This document shows, piece after piece, positions 1 through 12,790 of a DNA stretch of 64,000 nucleotides (its first letter is position 1; each line of letters starts with the position of its first letter). This DNA comes from Labia minor (Eukaryota; Arthropoda; Insecta; Dermaptera; Spongiphoridae). A program made the translations under genes and the position numbers. A model generated the notes under the pieces. It was not told the DNA's origin. It saw only the letters and a list, made by a program, of their open reading frames with translations, and did no database searches. Location of the stretch: assembly GCA_963082975.1 (NCBI GenBank), contig OY720345.1, positions 79,825,034 to 79,889,033 of the forward strand. Direction: 5' to 3'.

Positions 1-937
1 TCTTACTTTTATCTTTCCTATCTGGCCTCCCTTGGCCAACTCTTGTTTCTTCCGACCCCGACGCTATTAGGTTTCCCAGGGCTAGGGGTCTTTTCATTTC
101 TTACTATTTACTTTCTCTTCTCTTAAGCCAACTATGGCGAAACTCAGTAGCGTCTGTTCTCCAGGTTATTATTTATTAAAATTATTTATTTGGATATAAA
201 ACCAACATTTCTGAAAAAAAGTATAATTGATTGTTGAGATGTTAGTTTTCTCTCTGAATAAATAATTTTTCACTTAACTGAAAATTCTTCAATTTAAATT
301 CAATTCTAAATAAAAACAAAAAAAAAGCGGGCTAGGCACGGTTTAAATTAGTTTGAAATTAGTTTTTTTTCCTCCCTGTTTTTTTTTCGCCACAGATAGC
401 GCAAAACGCGGTTTCAAAAATTAACATTGAGTGTCCAAGTCTGATACGGAATACGGTTGGTCTGTGGTCCTCCCTCCTGCTGTCAGCCATCTCAAATCTA
501 TCAAGTTACAAAATAATCCGACAGATGACATTGTAATGTCCAACACACAGACCAACAGTTTTAAATGTAAAGAATTTAGAAACAAGAAGTTATCACATTT
601 GTCACAATTACATTATAATTATATGAAATAAATAAATACAAACAGCTAACATATTTATAAAAAGTTTGTAACAAAAGGTTCTGATCGATATATTTATCGT
701 TTATTCAACGACATATTTCGATATATTTTATTGTTAATTGTCATTTTTGCTTCCTTTTATATATGCAAAGGACTTTTTTTTAAAAAAATATTTCATAATT
801 TACTTAAACCTGTGATGTAATATGATAATTTCATTTTCTTATTATTATTATGCAATACAATTAAATTTATTTTTTACTATAAAGTTTAATATTTAAAGTA
901 ATTAACCAGTTTCCTATTTTCTCTATATTTTTATAAA
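1..937. other. Region upstream of LDAH
   Basis: Bases 1-165 are GC-richer and repeat-like. A short inverted pair TTGGTCTGTG / CACAGACCAA lies at about 456 and 548. The last 300 bp are AT-rich and should contain the LDAH promoter and 5' UTR, but I see no clear TATA or initiator. Confidence 0.4.
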
Positions 938-2500
938 ATGACCTCCGAAGAAAATTTAAACTTAACTGAAAAAACTTTAAATGCTACTACAGAATATTTA
1001 ATGTTAAATAATTTTTCGACTCGAATTCGATGTTGGGGTGGACATTTTAATCTACCTTTTCCTGAAAATCCAAATCCTTTGGTGCTTTGTTTTACCGGCA
1101 ACCCAGGAGTTACCAGTTATTATCAACCCTTTCTTCGAAATATTCATAAAGAGACTGGATTTCGAATTTGGATTATTTCTCATGCTGGTCATGATGTTCC
1201 GATCGATTCTTCGAAAGAGAATAATAAACCATTATTTTATAATTTAAATGAACAAGTAAACATATTATTAATCTTGTCAGAAAATTTATCGAAAATTAAT
1301 TAATATATTTATAACTAAACAATTCTTAATAAGAATCAATATTATATATTATATTTATATAATTTTAGATTGAACATAAAAGACTTTTTATTAAACAATA
1401 CATTCCAAAAAGAGTTCCTCTACTAATTATTTCTCATAGTATTGGAGCATATATAACGCTTGAACTTCTTAAATCAGATGAACAAATTGCTCAAATGGTA
1501 TATTCATAAATATTTATTAATTTTATTATGATTATTACATATAATTAAACATATTTTCGAATATTAATTTAGGTTAGGAAAGCATATTGTCTTTTTCCAA
1601 CAATAGAAAATATGCGGATATCTCCCAATGGTTATTGGTTTGAAACTTTTGTTAAAAATGTACAATTTTTTGTTATATTTATAACAAGATTATTTTCAAA
1701 TTATATGCCTTTACGATGGAAGCAAATTCTGTTAAAACACTATTTCCACTTTTATAATTATGATGAAAATTTAATTGAATCTACTATAGAGTTGCTACAA
1801 CCATCTGTGTTGAATCAGGTAAGATATTTGACATAATCACAGCTTAAGCATTTTGAATTAATTATTATATACGTATATTTATTCATAAAAATATTAAATA
1901 CATATATATATATATATATATATATAAGTTTAAAGTTTATGTCTATTTAATAAAATTAATTTTGTTAAAAACTCATGACATATTTTTATACACATTACTA
2001 TATTTATTTTTTTTTATCCTATGCTATGCTAGTATAAGAATCGTATACCTTATGTTAAGATATACCAATCTAGATCAAGAACATTTATTAACTATTCTAT
2101 TTTATAAAAATACTTAAATTAATGAATTAATGTATATTAGAATATAATTTAAATCTAGATATATAATATAATAATATAATTTAAATTTTAGTTCTATTTT
2201 ATAAGTCTCTTTTGATTATAGGTTATATATATGGCCTCTGATGAAATGCGTCAAGTTAAAAAACTTGATATTGAAACTATAGAGAAATTTGATAACAAAT
2301 TAAGGTTTTTTTATGGCTCTTCAGATGGATGGGTTCCAAAATCTTGGCCTCAAAAAATTATTCAACAAAATCCATCTTTATCTCAAAATATTATTATTGA
2401 TTCCTCCGGTTTTAAACATGCTTTTGTTTTGCAGGATAGTGAGAGAATGTCTAAAATTATAAACTCTTGGATTAAAGAAGATTTTATAATAAATTCTTAG
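938..2500 (+). CDS. LDAH: Lipid droplet-associated hydrolase (LDAH), 4 exons, complete
   Basis: Exons are 938-1255, 1369-1497, 1573-1818 and 2222-2500. All introns are GT-AG and phase 0, and the product is 323 aa, close to the usual family length of about 325. It is an alpha/beta-hydrolase that associates with lipid droplets; its physiological substrate is debated (cholesterol ester hydrolysis has been reported). Visible family marks are the oxyanion-type GNPG near residue 54, a SHAGHD stretch, the nucleophile elbow SHSIGAY (Ser130) in exon 2, FPTIENM in exon 3, YGSSDGW (probable acid Asp266) and KHAFVL (probable His297) in exon 4. There is no signal peptide. The start is the first in-frame ATG after AT-rich DNA. 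An ATTAAA at 2556-2561 may be the poly(A) signal. The gene converges on the tetraspanin gene, and nothing is broken. Confidence 0.93.
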
Positions 2501-2604
2501 AGTAATATTTAATAACGTATAAATCTATATTCACTTTATTTGACTATATATACTAATTAAAGTTTTTCTTTTTATTTTGTTCAATTATTTTTTAATTTTA
2601 TTTT

Positions 2605-2715
2605 CTATTTATTAAAGCTTTTGTGGTTATTTTGATAATTATTTATTAAAATTATTTATTAAATTTATACAAACATGTGGTCTTTTAATAAAAATTCCCT
2701 TAATAATTTTATTTT
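2605..2715. repeat. Short AT-rich repeat, copy 1
   Basis: Has CTTTTGTGGTTATTTTGATA and ACATGTGGTCTTTTAATAAA, matching 12302-12176 in reverse. Just downstream of LDAH. Confidence 0.6.
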
Positions 2716-3039
2716 CGTTTTTTTAATCTTTAAATTAAGGCTTTAAATACATTTTATTTTATTTTTTTAATATTTTTTGAATACTTCTTCTTTACACATG
2801 TTTTTATTTTATATAACAAGATCAAGTGATTAATATTTTAAAATATAGAAATATGAATGTATATTTAAAATTTTTTAATAATTTTATGTTTTTTTTGTGA
2901 TATAATATAATTTATACTTTTGAGGAAATATACTATATTTATATAATGAATTATTTTTTTTTTAATTTTATTTATTTATTTTAATAGAAATACATTTATG
3001 CAAATTACCCTTTTAGAGTACATTAATTCATCCTATATA

Positions 3040-3464
3040 CAGAGCCGTCCTAAGATTTTCGGCGCGCGTGGGCTTCTAAAATTTTGCGCCCCTTTTCATA
3101 AGAAATTTTCTAATAAATTCACGTAAAATAAAGACACTCTTCAATAAAATTTGAAACAGTGTCATTTGTGTTGAAAATGTTATATGTCAACATTTTCAAA
3201 CTGCACAATTATCGCTGCTGTTAGGATTCTTATTAAAATTATTTATTCAATGCTTATACGGATATAATGAATAAGAAAAATGGATATGTATTTTGAATGT
3301 GCGTGATTAAAATCTTTGAAGTGATGTCACTCCGGGTTGGAGGTTACTATAAAACTACTATTTAATAATAAGAAAAAATATATAATCCAATAAAAAATGC
3401 CGCCCCCAGAAAGATTGCGCCCTAGGGCTATAGCCCAATTAGCCCTGTGGTTAGGGCGGCCCTG
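3040..3464. mobile_element. hAT-type MITE with exact 8-bp target duplication
   Basis: Ends CAGAGCCGTCCTA / TAGGGCGGCCCTG. CCTATATA flanks both sides (3032-3039 and 3465-3472). About 425 bp, non-coding. It lies between the convergent LDAH and tetraspanin genes. Confidence 0.88.
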
Positions 3465-3620
3465 CCTATATACACTCAAAATTATTCATCCGTTTTGTTA
3501 AAAAAACTATCCTCATAAAAAGCAAAAAAATTAATATCCAAGCGCCCGGTATTTATGCATCTTTTATATTTTTTTTTAATGTCATATTTTTTCAAATCAT
3601 ATTTAGCAAATATCCTTTTT

Positions 3621-3655
3621 ACCGACCGACGATAGTAAGGGAGGTATTGTTTTAA
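3621..3655 (-). repeat. Solo terminal fragment of family B
   Basis: Only ACCGACCGACGATAGTAAGG and about 15 more bases are present, matching the 3' end of family B. It lies between LDAH and the tetraspanin gene. Confidence 0.7.
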
Positions 3656-4647
3656 TCTGACATCACTAAGATATATTATGTTTGGTACACATGTAATATT
3701 TATTCTATTCTTATTCTGGCCAAGACAAGCGAATCAAATATTCTTTAGAGAAAGTTCTCCAAATATTAACATGTACCTCTGATAAATAGGTACAACTGCT
3801 AAATTAATTTAAATGCTTAATTTTATAATAAGTAGGTATTTTATTTTGTAGAATAGTTTACTAATTAAAGGATAATAAAGGATTTTTATTTATAGATGCA
3901 TACATTTAAAGCTTCATAAATTTTAAATATAAAATATACGCTAAGTACATTTTGTTTATTTTTACTTTAACCTCAGATATATTAAGTAAAATCATTTGAA
4001 TATTTCAACTTTCAAAAAACCGAACTATGTCTAGGGACTAGAATGGATTATATGATACTATAAAAGAATTGTGAATAATTTCTTTACTTTAATTCTAATA
4101 TGATTGACTAATAAATAAAATATTTTTTTTAATATTTCGATTCTCTCTAATGAATATAATGTGACCATTTTTAAAACATTTTAATTCATATAAGTTTAAT
4201 AAGAGAACTTGCTATTTAATAAAAAAATTATTAATATTATATGATTAGATGTGACAACAGAGAAGGGATAGAGAAAAAGTTGAACTATTCAGAATACATC
4301 CCTCCCTATTTAATAAGAAAGAACCATATTAACTTTTATTTTTTATATAATTTATATAAATCATTTGTTTAAAATACTATTTCTTTAAATATATATATAT
4401 ACTAACTTCTATTCATCTTAATTCATTAAATTGAGCATAATAAATCGTTGGAATGACAAATGTTAAATAAAACTTATCCTCTTAAAAAAAATTCCATAAA
4501 TTTTCATTTTAACTAACAAACTCTCCAATTGAATATATATATATATATATATATATTGTAAATTATTTTAATTAAAATTAAAATAATTTTTTTATTAATA
4601 GTAATAAATATGACGATTATTTACAAATAATTTAAAAAACTTATTTT

Positions 4648-6735
4648 TCAATTTATTTGCTTAAATAAAGCAAATGATAAAATCATTCCAATCATCTGAA
4701 AAACAAAAAAAATTTTTTGAACAATATTTTAAGTTTAAATTGTAAATGGTTTGTTTTATCTCAATTATCTTAATTGAAAATAAATTTTATAGGATTAAAT
4801 GTTTTAATTAAAATATTTTTAAAGAAAATTTTACCATGATTCCTGCTACTAGAACGCCCATCGTGGCGAGAATTTGAGCATTATCACGAACAAGCATTTC
4901 TGCCTTATCTAAACATCCTTCAGTAAAAATATTATTCACTGTTTGTACACTTTGGCAGGGCTCTTGTTTTCTCTAAAAAATTAAAAGTCTAGTAAGTATT
5001 CATGAGTTTAATTGAAAAATCTTTGTATTACCGTTCCATTTGGCATAATAACATATCGACAACAACTACTAGGGATTGTTCGCCAATCTTCATAAGTATG
5101 AATGCCACAGCAATCCAACTAAAAAAAATAAGTTGAAGTTAATTAATTGATATTTTTATATATAGTATTTATATTTTTAAAAATTTCATAATACTCTAAT
5201 TTTATTTTTAAAATTAGAGATAGGTGTTTCCCATATGATTTAATAAAAGAAATATATTAATCGACTGAAAATTATTTTTCTCTTTAACTAATATTTAAGA
5301 TTTGATAAACCCTTTAAAGGGTTTAAATAAGATTTTTTTAAAATTATTTTCTTTAAAAAACCTTCCTTTTTTACAAATTTAAATATATTTTGTAGTTCCA
5401 CAACAAAATTTCTTATTTTTACGATTTTTTTTAGATTAGTGAGTTTTTAATTTATCAAAATATATATTATTTTAGAATAAATAAATTTATATTCCTGGAT
5501 TTTCTTTTTTAGTGATCCACATATGTTTTGTTTTTATTGATAATTGCTTTTATATTACTTTTTCAATATATGTAGAATATAGGTGTACATAGTGTTAAAT
5601 TATTAAAAAAAATTAATTGTAATTGATATTTTTATAAATTATTTTAAAATTTTCCTTTTATTCATCTTTTCCGTTTTTAAATCTTACTGCCTAGCTTTGA
5701 TCCTAGGTATGTCTCTAATCTGCATATTTAGATTAATTTAATTAATAAATAATTAACAATTAAAATTTAGAAAAAAAAATTATAAATATTTATAGGAGTT
5801 TTAGTAATTGTGTTTTGTTGTACAAATTAAAACATTATTTGAAATCATAATTAAATATTTATATACAGTAGATTGTGTTGCATCCCAGGCTTGAGTGATT
5901 GCTCGTTGTCTTCCATATTGCGAAAGAGATCTTGTCATCTGTTGCTCCATCGAGGTATGTACTTTTTCTCGGAATACAAACCCAAGGACTCCTCCAACAA
6001 GCATAGTGGCAAAAAGAATTAAAACCAGCAGAAGATACTATAAATAAAAAATAAATATTAATTACAGAAATTATCATTTCTCATCATTTTAAATTTTTTT
6101 TACTACTCTATAAAAAATATTTATTAAGAAAATTTTAAAGTTTCAAAACTCAATTTAAATATTTATTATTATAATCACACATAAACATATTTCATTTAAG
6201 AAGTTGTTTTTTGTTTTTTCATTTCCTATACATTAACTAGATACTAGATCTTACAATTCCTACAAAAAATTGTAAATTATTATAGAAACAAATCATTATG
6301 ATTCGTGTTTGGAATTTATAAATGTAAATTAATATAAAAACAATAAATCAATCAATTATTTAAAGAAAATATTTTACATACACAAAACAACATGCATTTG
6401 AGTTCCTTTTGAGCACCTCGACATCCCAAAAATGAAATAATTGCAATAATACTTCCAGTGACGATCAGTACATAACTGGCGCCTGACAAAAGATTTGTTC
6501 CAAGCAGCTCAGCAAGAAAAGATTTGTCCTGAAGTGTCCAAACTCCTAGACCAACCACCGTTAATCCACCTGCCTATTAAATTCAAAAAATTTACTTTTA
6601 TATATTACTTTACAACCCAAAATTTGTAAAAAAAAAATTGTTTTATTCACTTACAAATATTATAAAATTAATTACAAACAGACTATATTTGAGACATTTT
6701 CCAAATTTATCAAGTTCTTGACCATAGCCGAGCAT
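4648..6735 (-). CDS. Tetraspanin, 6 exons, complete
   Basis: In transcript order the exons are 6655-6735, 6382-6573, 5867-6037, 5032-5118, 4835-4972 and 4648-4695. All joints are phase 0 and GT-AG, giving 238 aa, the usual family size. It is a four-pass membrane scaffold protein. TM1 spans the exon 1/2 joint (KYSLFVINF, with the customary Asn). TM2 is followed by FLGCRGAQKELKCM. TM3 is followed by GFVFREKV. The large loop carries DCCG (Cys151/152), PSSCC (Cys167/168), EPC (Cys183) and EGC (Cys197), the six-cysteine type. TM4 is split by the last intron, and the final exon adds only 15 codons (MIGMILSFALFKQIN). TTTCAG lies 12 nt before ATAAAAATTAAG...ATG, so a leader intron in the 5' UTR is possible. 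The general resemblance is to CD9/CD151-type tetraspanins; orthology was not determined. Confidence 0.92.
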
Positions 6736-6884
6736 TTTTCTTAATTTTTATCTGAAACGAATTTTAATGATTATAATAAAAAACCATAATGGTATAGTTA
6801 TAGTTAACAATAATAAATTCTATACTTATATTAAATTTTTTTTAAATTCTTGAGATCATTTAAAGTAAATATATGTTGAATTAA

Positions 6885-7472
6885 CTGGAATGTCTTCACT
6901 AAACTATCTCGCAATTTAAATTGGATTAAATAACTTAATATATTATATTTAAATTAAATTTAATTAATCATAAATTATAAATTAAAATTAATAAATAATA
7001 TTTATTAAACCAGCCCATGCCTCTTTGTTGATGTCACCACGTGTTGGCGCGTGAGATTTGCAGTGTTAAAAAATTAATTCTGGTACTTTCAGCGATTCAA
7101 TCAAGCTGAAATTCTATATATAGCAGTTTTATACAATTTTTAATCATGAGAAAAATTATCAAACATATATCTTTATTTTTACGGTCACTTTAGAGGAAAA
7201 AAATCAAAACGTTGTAGGTAATGACCCTCTTCCGGTTGAGCTACATTTCTCAAAAGTCGATAGAAAACTACGAATTTTGAATAATGCCCATGTACCAAAT
7301 TTCATGATTCTAGCTCAAACCGTTTTTGCGTAATCTTGTCTACATACACACACACACACACACAGAGAGACATTTTTCTCAACCTTAGTGAAAATGATTC
7401 AGGAACCTTCAAAACGTATCAAAACATCAAAATCTCAACATCGAAAATTTTCGTGATCTCTGGCGAGATAGT
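6885..7472 (+). repeat. Family A element, nearly complete
   Basis: Starts CTGGAATGTCTTCACTAAAC, carries ACTATCTCGC near its left end, then the shared core (GCGATTCAATCAAGCTGAAA; CAAATTTCATGATTCTAGC), a (CA)n tract, and ends TGGCGAGATAGTAAAA. Non-coding. Confidence 0.85.
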
Positions 7473-8581
7473 AAAAAAAGGGAAAACATACTTTTATTAT
7501 TAGATTCTAATTATTGTATTATCTTATTATTTTACTGAAAATTAATTATTTCCTAAGATTTATAATAAATTTCTCCCCTATCTTTTTTCTATTGCAATGG
7601 TAAATAGAAGGAATAATAAATATATTTATAAGAGGAACTTTTTTTCTAGACATACAATTATCGTTTTATTTTTTTTTTCTCTCTCTAGAATTTTAATGCC
7701 AACAACCTTATAAATATGAATTAAATTTTTTTAAATATATTTAAAACTAAGCAGAGAAGAATAAGAATTATTATCAAATTTATTTGTTATTTTGTTCTCC
7801 ATGGCTTATTAATTTAATATTTTTATTCAACCATCGTATAAAGAATTTGATTTCACATTGTTCTTGATCCAGACTGCATGCAAGGACATTCAAATATCCA
7901 ATGTACACATGATTCCCCCTCCCCCTAAAATCATTGCTTCAGTAAAGATATTGCATCTACAATTTTACTATTTTTATATTTAGTATATTTTAATTTTCAA
8001 ACAAAAATAATAACAATAATAATAATAATAATAATAGCTCAAATAAACTACCAATGACAATTTTTGCAGAAATTTCAAAATATTTAAAATAATTGTTATT
8101 AATTTTTGACATAAATCTTTCAAAGATTTCATAAAATACACTAGCATGACATTTAATTTTAAATAGACTTTTAAATAAAATAATATTTTTATGTGTTTAT
8201 AAACACTTTCAGTCACTCTCTTGTCCTTGCTGTGATATATACTTCAATATTCATTGACCTATTTAAACAAGTCGCATGGCTATTGAAAAAAACAGATTCA
8301 GAGTTTGTGCATTTATCCTTCTTATGTATAATGTTCAGATTTTATATATCACTATATTTCTTATTATTACACAACTTGAAATTTTTTCAATGTGAAAATT
8401 TTTAGATTTCACAATTTATTAAATTTCTTTCTTTCTTCACTGTTAATTTTAATTAATTTAAATTTAAATAAAAAGGATATTTGTATTTTTATTAATACAT
8501 TTATTATTTCTAGTTTTAGAGATATAATCATAAAAATAAAATAATATATAATTGCCAGGATGATCCAATTGACTTACGAGA

Positions 8582-9024
8582 GTGGGTCAATAAGTGGGTG
8601 TCTTTTTGAATTTTCGGTCTCTTAAATGAAATGACAACACTGATCCTCTCAGCAGGCAACTATTAGTTGACTACCTGATTTGAGAAGAACATAGAAAAAA
8701 TCAATTTCTATGGAAATCCATCAAATGGGATACGAATTGGTCCCTCATCCACCCTATTCTCTGGATTTAACCCCGATTGACGATTTCTTGTTTCTAAAAC
8801 TGAAGAAATGACTCGGCGGAAAGAGATTTGACTCCAACGATGAAATCATCTTACAAACAAATAAAAAAATCTTATTTTTTGAAAGAATAAAAAAAAATTG
8901 GAGAAACGTTGGACGAAATGTAAAGAGCTCAAAGGAGACTACGTTGAAAAATAAAATAATTGTTTATCCAAAAACCTGTGTTTTATTCAAAAAGTCACGG
9001 ACATGTCCTGCTCTCGTTGATTAG
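8582..9024 (+). mobile_element. Mariner remnant with 3' part of transposase
   Basis: The left terminus CGAGAGTGGGTCAATAAGTG and right terminus ...TGTCCTGCTCTCG are degenerate inverted repeats, each with an ACTTTTTGAAT-like inner part. Inside, the plus strand encodes the mariner C-terminal run PHPPYSLDLTPIDDFLFLKL (third catalytic Asp region), then a stop and LGGKRFDSNDEII. Most of the transposase is deleted, so this is a dead copy. Confidence 0.75.
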
Positions 9025-9274
9025 GGGTGGTCCAAGGGAGTACGGGGATGTAAAATTTTTAACAGAAATAGAAATAATTATAGGAATCAATCGATAGTCT
9101 CAGTTTAGGCCAAATTTTCATAGTTGAAATTTTATGTACTTCCAGCATAGCAAAACACATCAAACTATGAAATCAAGAAAAAATAAATTATATGTTAGAA
9201 ATATGAATTAATTTTGTATGTAACTATATTTTTTTTTTATAAATAATTTTAATTTCTGTTATCGAGAGTTTTAT

Positions 9275-9793
9275 AGTTATTAAATTTAATTAATAAATAA
9301 TATTTATTAAACCAGCGCATGTTTGCCTCTTTGTTGATGTCACCACGTCACGTGTTGGCGCGTGAGATTTGCAGTGTTAAAAAATTAATTCTGGTACTTT
9401 CAGCGATTCAATCAAGCTGAAATTATATATATAGAGGTTTTATACAATTTTTAATCATGTGAAAAATTATCAAAAATATATCTTTATTTTTACGGTCACT
9501 TTAGAGGGAAAAAAAATCAAAACATTGTAGGTAATGACCCTCTTCCGGTTGAGCTACATTTCTCAAAAGTTGATAGAAAACTATGAATTTTGAATAATGC
9601 CCATGTACCAAATTTCATCATTCTAGCTCAGACCGTTTTTGCGTAATCTTGGTTACATACATACACACCCACACACAGACATTTTTCTCAACCTTAGTGA
9701 AAATGATTCAGAAACCTTCAAAACGTATAAAAACATCAAAATCTCGACATCGAAAATTTTCGTGATCGCAATACTATCTCTCTGGCGAGATAG
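9275..9793 (+). repeat. Family A element, 5'-truncated
   Basis: Matches 6985-7472 closely through the (CA)n tract, and keeps the full 3' hairpin ACTATCTC-TCTGGC-GAGATAGT. The first 100 bp or so of the element are absent. Confidence 0.85.
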
Positions 9794-9799
9794 TAAAAA

Positions 9800-12175
9800 T
9801 AAAAAAAACTTCTAATAAATATAGAAGAGTTAAGTGAAAGTGTATGTGATGTGAGTGTTAAAAATAATTCTGAGTTCATTTTCATTACTTTTTAACACTC
9901 ACTAAATATTCATTTATTTGAAAATTCTATTGTTTTAACTTTTTTTATTTTATTTTATTTTTTTTTTTTTGTATTAAAATGCGTAAAAAAAGATTATCAC
10001 TTTTATTTGAATAAGTCACAAGGAAATATGTAAATTTAACAAAAAAAATGCGTTAGATATATTATAATTGATTTCATAAGCATTAACTAAAAAAAAATGA
10101 TTGGTGTTAGTTCTTACTAATTCAATTATTTATTTAAATTTATTTCTGTTGAAAAGAAGGAAAAGCAAAGAATAAATAAATATACGTATAATGTCTCGAA
10201 TCTTCTTTAATATTAAATTATTATTTAATAATTCACTTATATATTATTTTTTCATTTGTGGAAGATATTAACAACATATATTATAATTTAGAATGAAATA
10301 TTTAAAGAAACTTGAAGAATTCATATCTATAGAGATTCTATCAATACGATACATATAATTATAATAAAAGAAAAATTAAGAATTTATATGGATTATTTAA
10401 CATTTAAAATGTTTTTTGAATAGATGATATGTAACATTCTGATGAAGTTTCACTTTTAACTGCTTTTAATTATATGCTAGTGATTTAATACGGATGTTTT
10501 GTATTTATTTACAGTTAAATTTACTTATTTATTTATTTGTTTATTTTAAAGATTTATTTTTTAGGCTGAAAAAAATTTATTTATTTCTATATTTCCCAAT
10601 TAAGTTTGAATTTTATTATGTTTTGTATTTATTTACAGTTAAAATTACTTATTTATTTATTTATTTTAATGATTTATTTTTTAGGCTAAACAAATTTATT
10701 TATTTATATATTTCCCAATTAAGTTTGAATTTTAATCATTTTTCTTATCTCTTTGGAAATATCTCTATTTATTTTATATTCTAATATAACAATACCAGCG
10801 GTTTGGAGTTAAGACATTCAATTGTGATATCAAATTTCATTTTGAAAATATTATATCCCCATCTTTTACTAAAATGAATTTTAAGAATTACTTTGAAAAT
10901 TATATATCTATATTTTATGAACGTATTTGATAACATTCACATAAAGTGTTGTTGAATTTGATAAACAACATTTTAAATTTTTAAATGAGTATTGTTGTAT
11001 AAATATTAAATTTAAACTATTATTTACCAAATTATTTATTATTTTGGCTGAATAAAAATATACATAAATGTTTATTTGAATTTAATAATTAGAAAAGAAT
11101 ATTATTGATTCATGTTTAAAAAAGGTGTGTTACAATAATATAATATTTTAAAAATATGCATATTTTAATAAAAAAAGTAAAAAATAATTCAATTCAAAAG
11201 TATTTATGTTTTGATTAAGTTTCCTTCTTTTAATTACTCCCAAATTAATATAAATAATTCACTGCCATTTAATTAAATATAATAATATACAAAGAAATAT
11301 ATTAAAAATTAATTAAAAAAATATTCAAATTAAACAAATGTATGTAAATCAATTTCCAATTTTATTTTCTTAAAGTTATTTTTCAGAGACCACTATAATT
11401 TGATAATAATTATATAAAAATAATTTCAATAAAATTTAAATACTATATTATGTGATAAAAATATTTATATAATATTTTAAATGAGGATTTGAATGAATTA
11501 ATAGGATAATATATGAGTTTTCACTTAAAATTAACAAATTATTAATTTTTTTATTTTTTATATTAATTGTTTAATAATATTGTTTTAAAACAATATAATA
11601 TTAACAGTTCTTAATATATAGATATTTTATGAATAGACACATGTATAAAAAAAATTAAAAATTCATCACATACATTTAAAAATGATATCATATATATATA
11701 TATAAAAAGGCATTTTGTTTATATTTAATGAGAATATTTTAATAGGAACCTCCGTATAATATAATATAATCTTGCCCAATAGATAAAAGTGAAAGTTGCT
11801 TCTAAAGCATCCTGTTCAACAAGTAGAGGATAAAGGTGTAAGAATATACTTAGGAATATTTACTAATAAAAAAATAAAATAAAAAAAACAGATTCAATTA
11901 TTAAAAAAATAAATGATATCTATATCTATATATGTGTGTATAGATATAGATATAATCATACTAATAAAGTTATTTATTAATTAATATAAAATTAAATTAA
12001 ATCCATTTAATTTAATGAGAAAATATATTATGTTTCAAACAATCAATGATGGTTTTGGTTTTGATTTTTTTTTTATATTTTATTTTAATTTAAAATTTAA
12101 TTAATAAATTTTTTTTATTTCCATAAGAACGAATCAAGATTTTTATAAAAAAAAGGATATAATTCTTTAATGACA
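9800..12175. other. AT-rich gene-free stretch
   Basis: About 2.4 kb with homopolymer runs, TA microsatellites and the tandem duplication at 10.5 kb. I see no convincing exon, RNA gene or transposon end. Confidence 0.5.
10496..10740 (+). repeat. Tandem duplication of a roughly 123-bp unit
   Basis: Unit 1 (10496-10618) and unit 2 (10619-10740) share TTTTGTATTTATTTACAGTT, GATTTATTTTTTAGGCT and ATTTCCCAATTAAGTTTGAA in the same order. The long open frame across it is a by-product of TTA/TTT-rich sequence, not a gene. Confidence 0.85.
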
Positions 12176-12302
12176 GGAAATATTTATTAAGGGAATTTTT
12201 ATTAAAATATTTTAATTCAATAAATAATTTTATACAAACAATGTGGTCCTTGAATAAAAATTCCCTTAATAATTATCAAAATAACCACAAAAGCTTTAAT
12301 AA
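12176..12302. repeat. Short AT-rich palindromic repeat, copy 2
   Basis: Contains TTAAGGGAATTTTTATT and its inverse AATAAAAATTCCCTTAA, plus TTATCAAAATAACCACAAAA. The same parts occur at 2605-2715 in the opposite orientation, so it is a small dispersed element. Confidence 0.65.
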
Positions 12303-12339
12303 ATACATTTGTGAGAAAATATTTACCTTTTTTTTCAGG

Positions 12340-12790
12340 TGCTAGTCATATGCGATAATTGATTAATTACTGTGAATCCCCGGGCACTTGAACGGTTCAT
12401 AGGTTGCACTTGCATACTGTTGAGAATGGAGAGCGGCTCTCTTAGGCCGACGTGCAGTCTCCACGCATAAGTGGTGAAGGGAAGGGGGAGGGGTGGTGGG
12501 AAGAAGGGATGGATGAAAGGGAAAGGGGCGCCTCTCCTCCTAACCTAGTCCCACGCGAACACCTTTAACACCCACCCATCCTCTCTCGTTATTTGCTTAT
12601 GCTAGTCTTGCCTCCTGAATAGAAATATCAATAAAGGAAGTAGAATTGAAGTTGAGGATGGTCCTCTCCTGACCAACTCAAGTTAGCAGAATGAATGGAT
12701 GAGAATGGAAGAGGAGTTAACGGGTGGGGAGTGAGGGAGGAGAAAAGAGGAAGCATAACATTTCCTAGTAAACAATATTTCCAAATAACC
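12340..12790. other. GC-richer unclassified block
   Basis: About 450 bp with GGGAGGGGTGGTGGGAAG-type and CTCTCCTCCTAACC-type runs, very unlike its surroundings. No splice-linked ORF; a retroelement remnant is the likeliest reading, but no family motif was seen. Confidence 0.3.

Noticed and set aside
431..631. 66-codon ORF upstream of LDAH
   Set aside because: No family resemblance; it begins at a non-ATG codon and overlaps a small inverted repeat.
8193..8405. 70-codon plus-strand ORF
   Set aside because: AT-rich hydrophobic composition with no splice or start context.
10494..10784. 96-codon plus-strand ORF
   Set aside because: It spans two copies of a TTTA-rich tandem unit; the residues are almost all L, I, Y, F and K, and it is open by composition.
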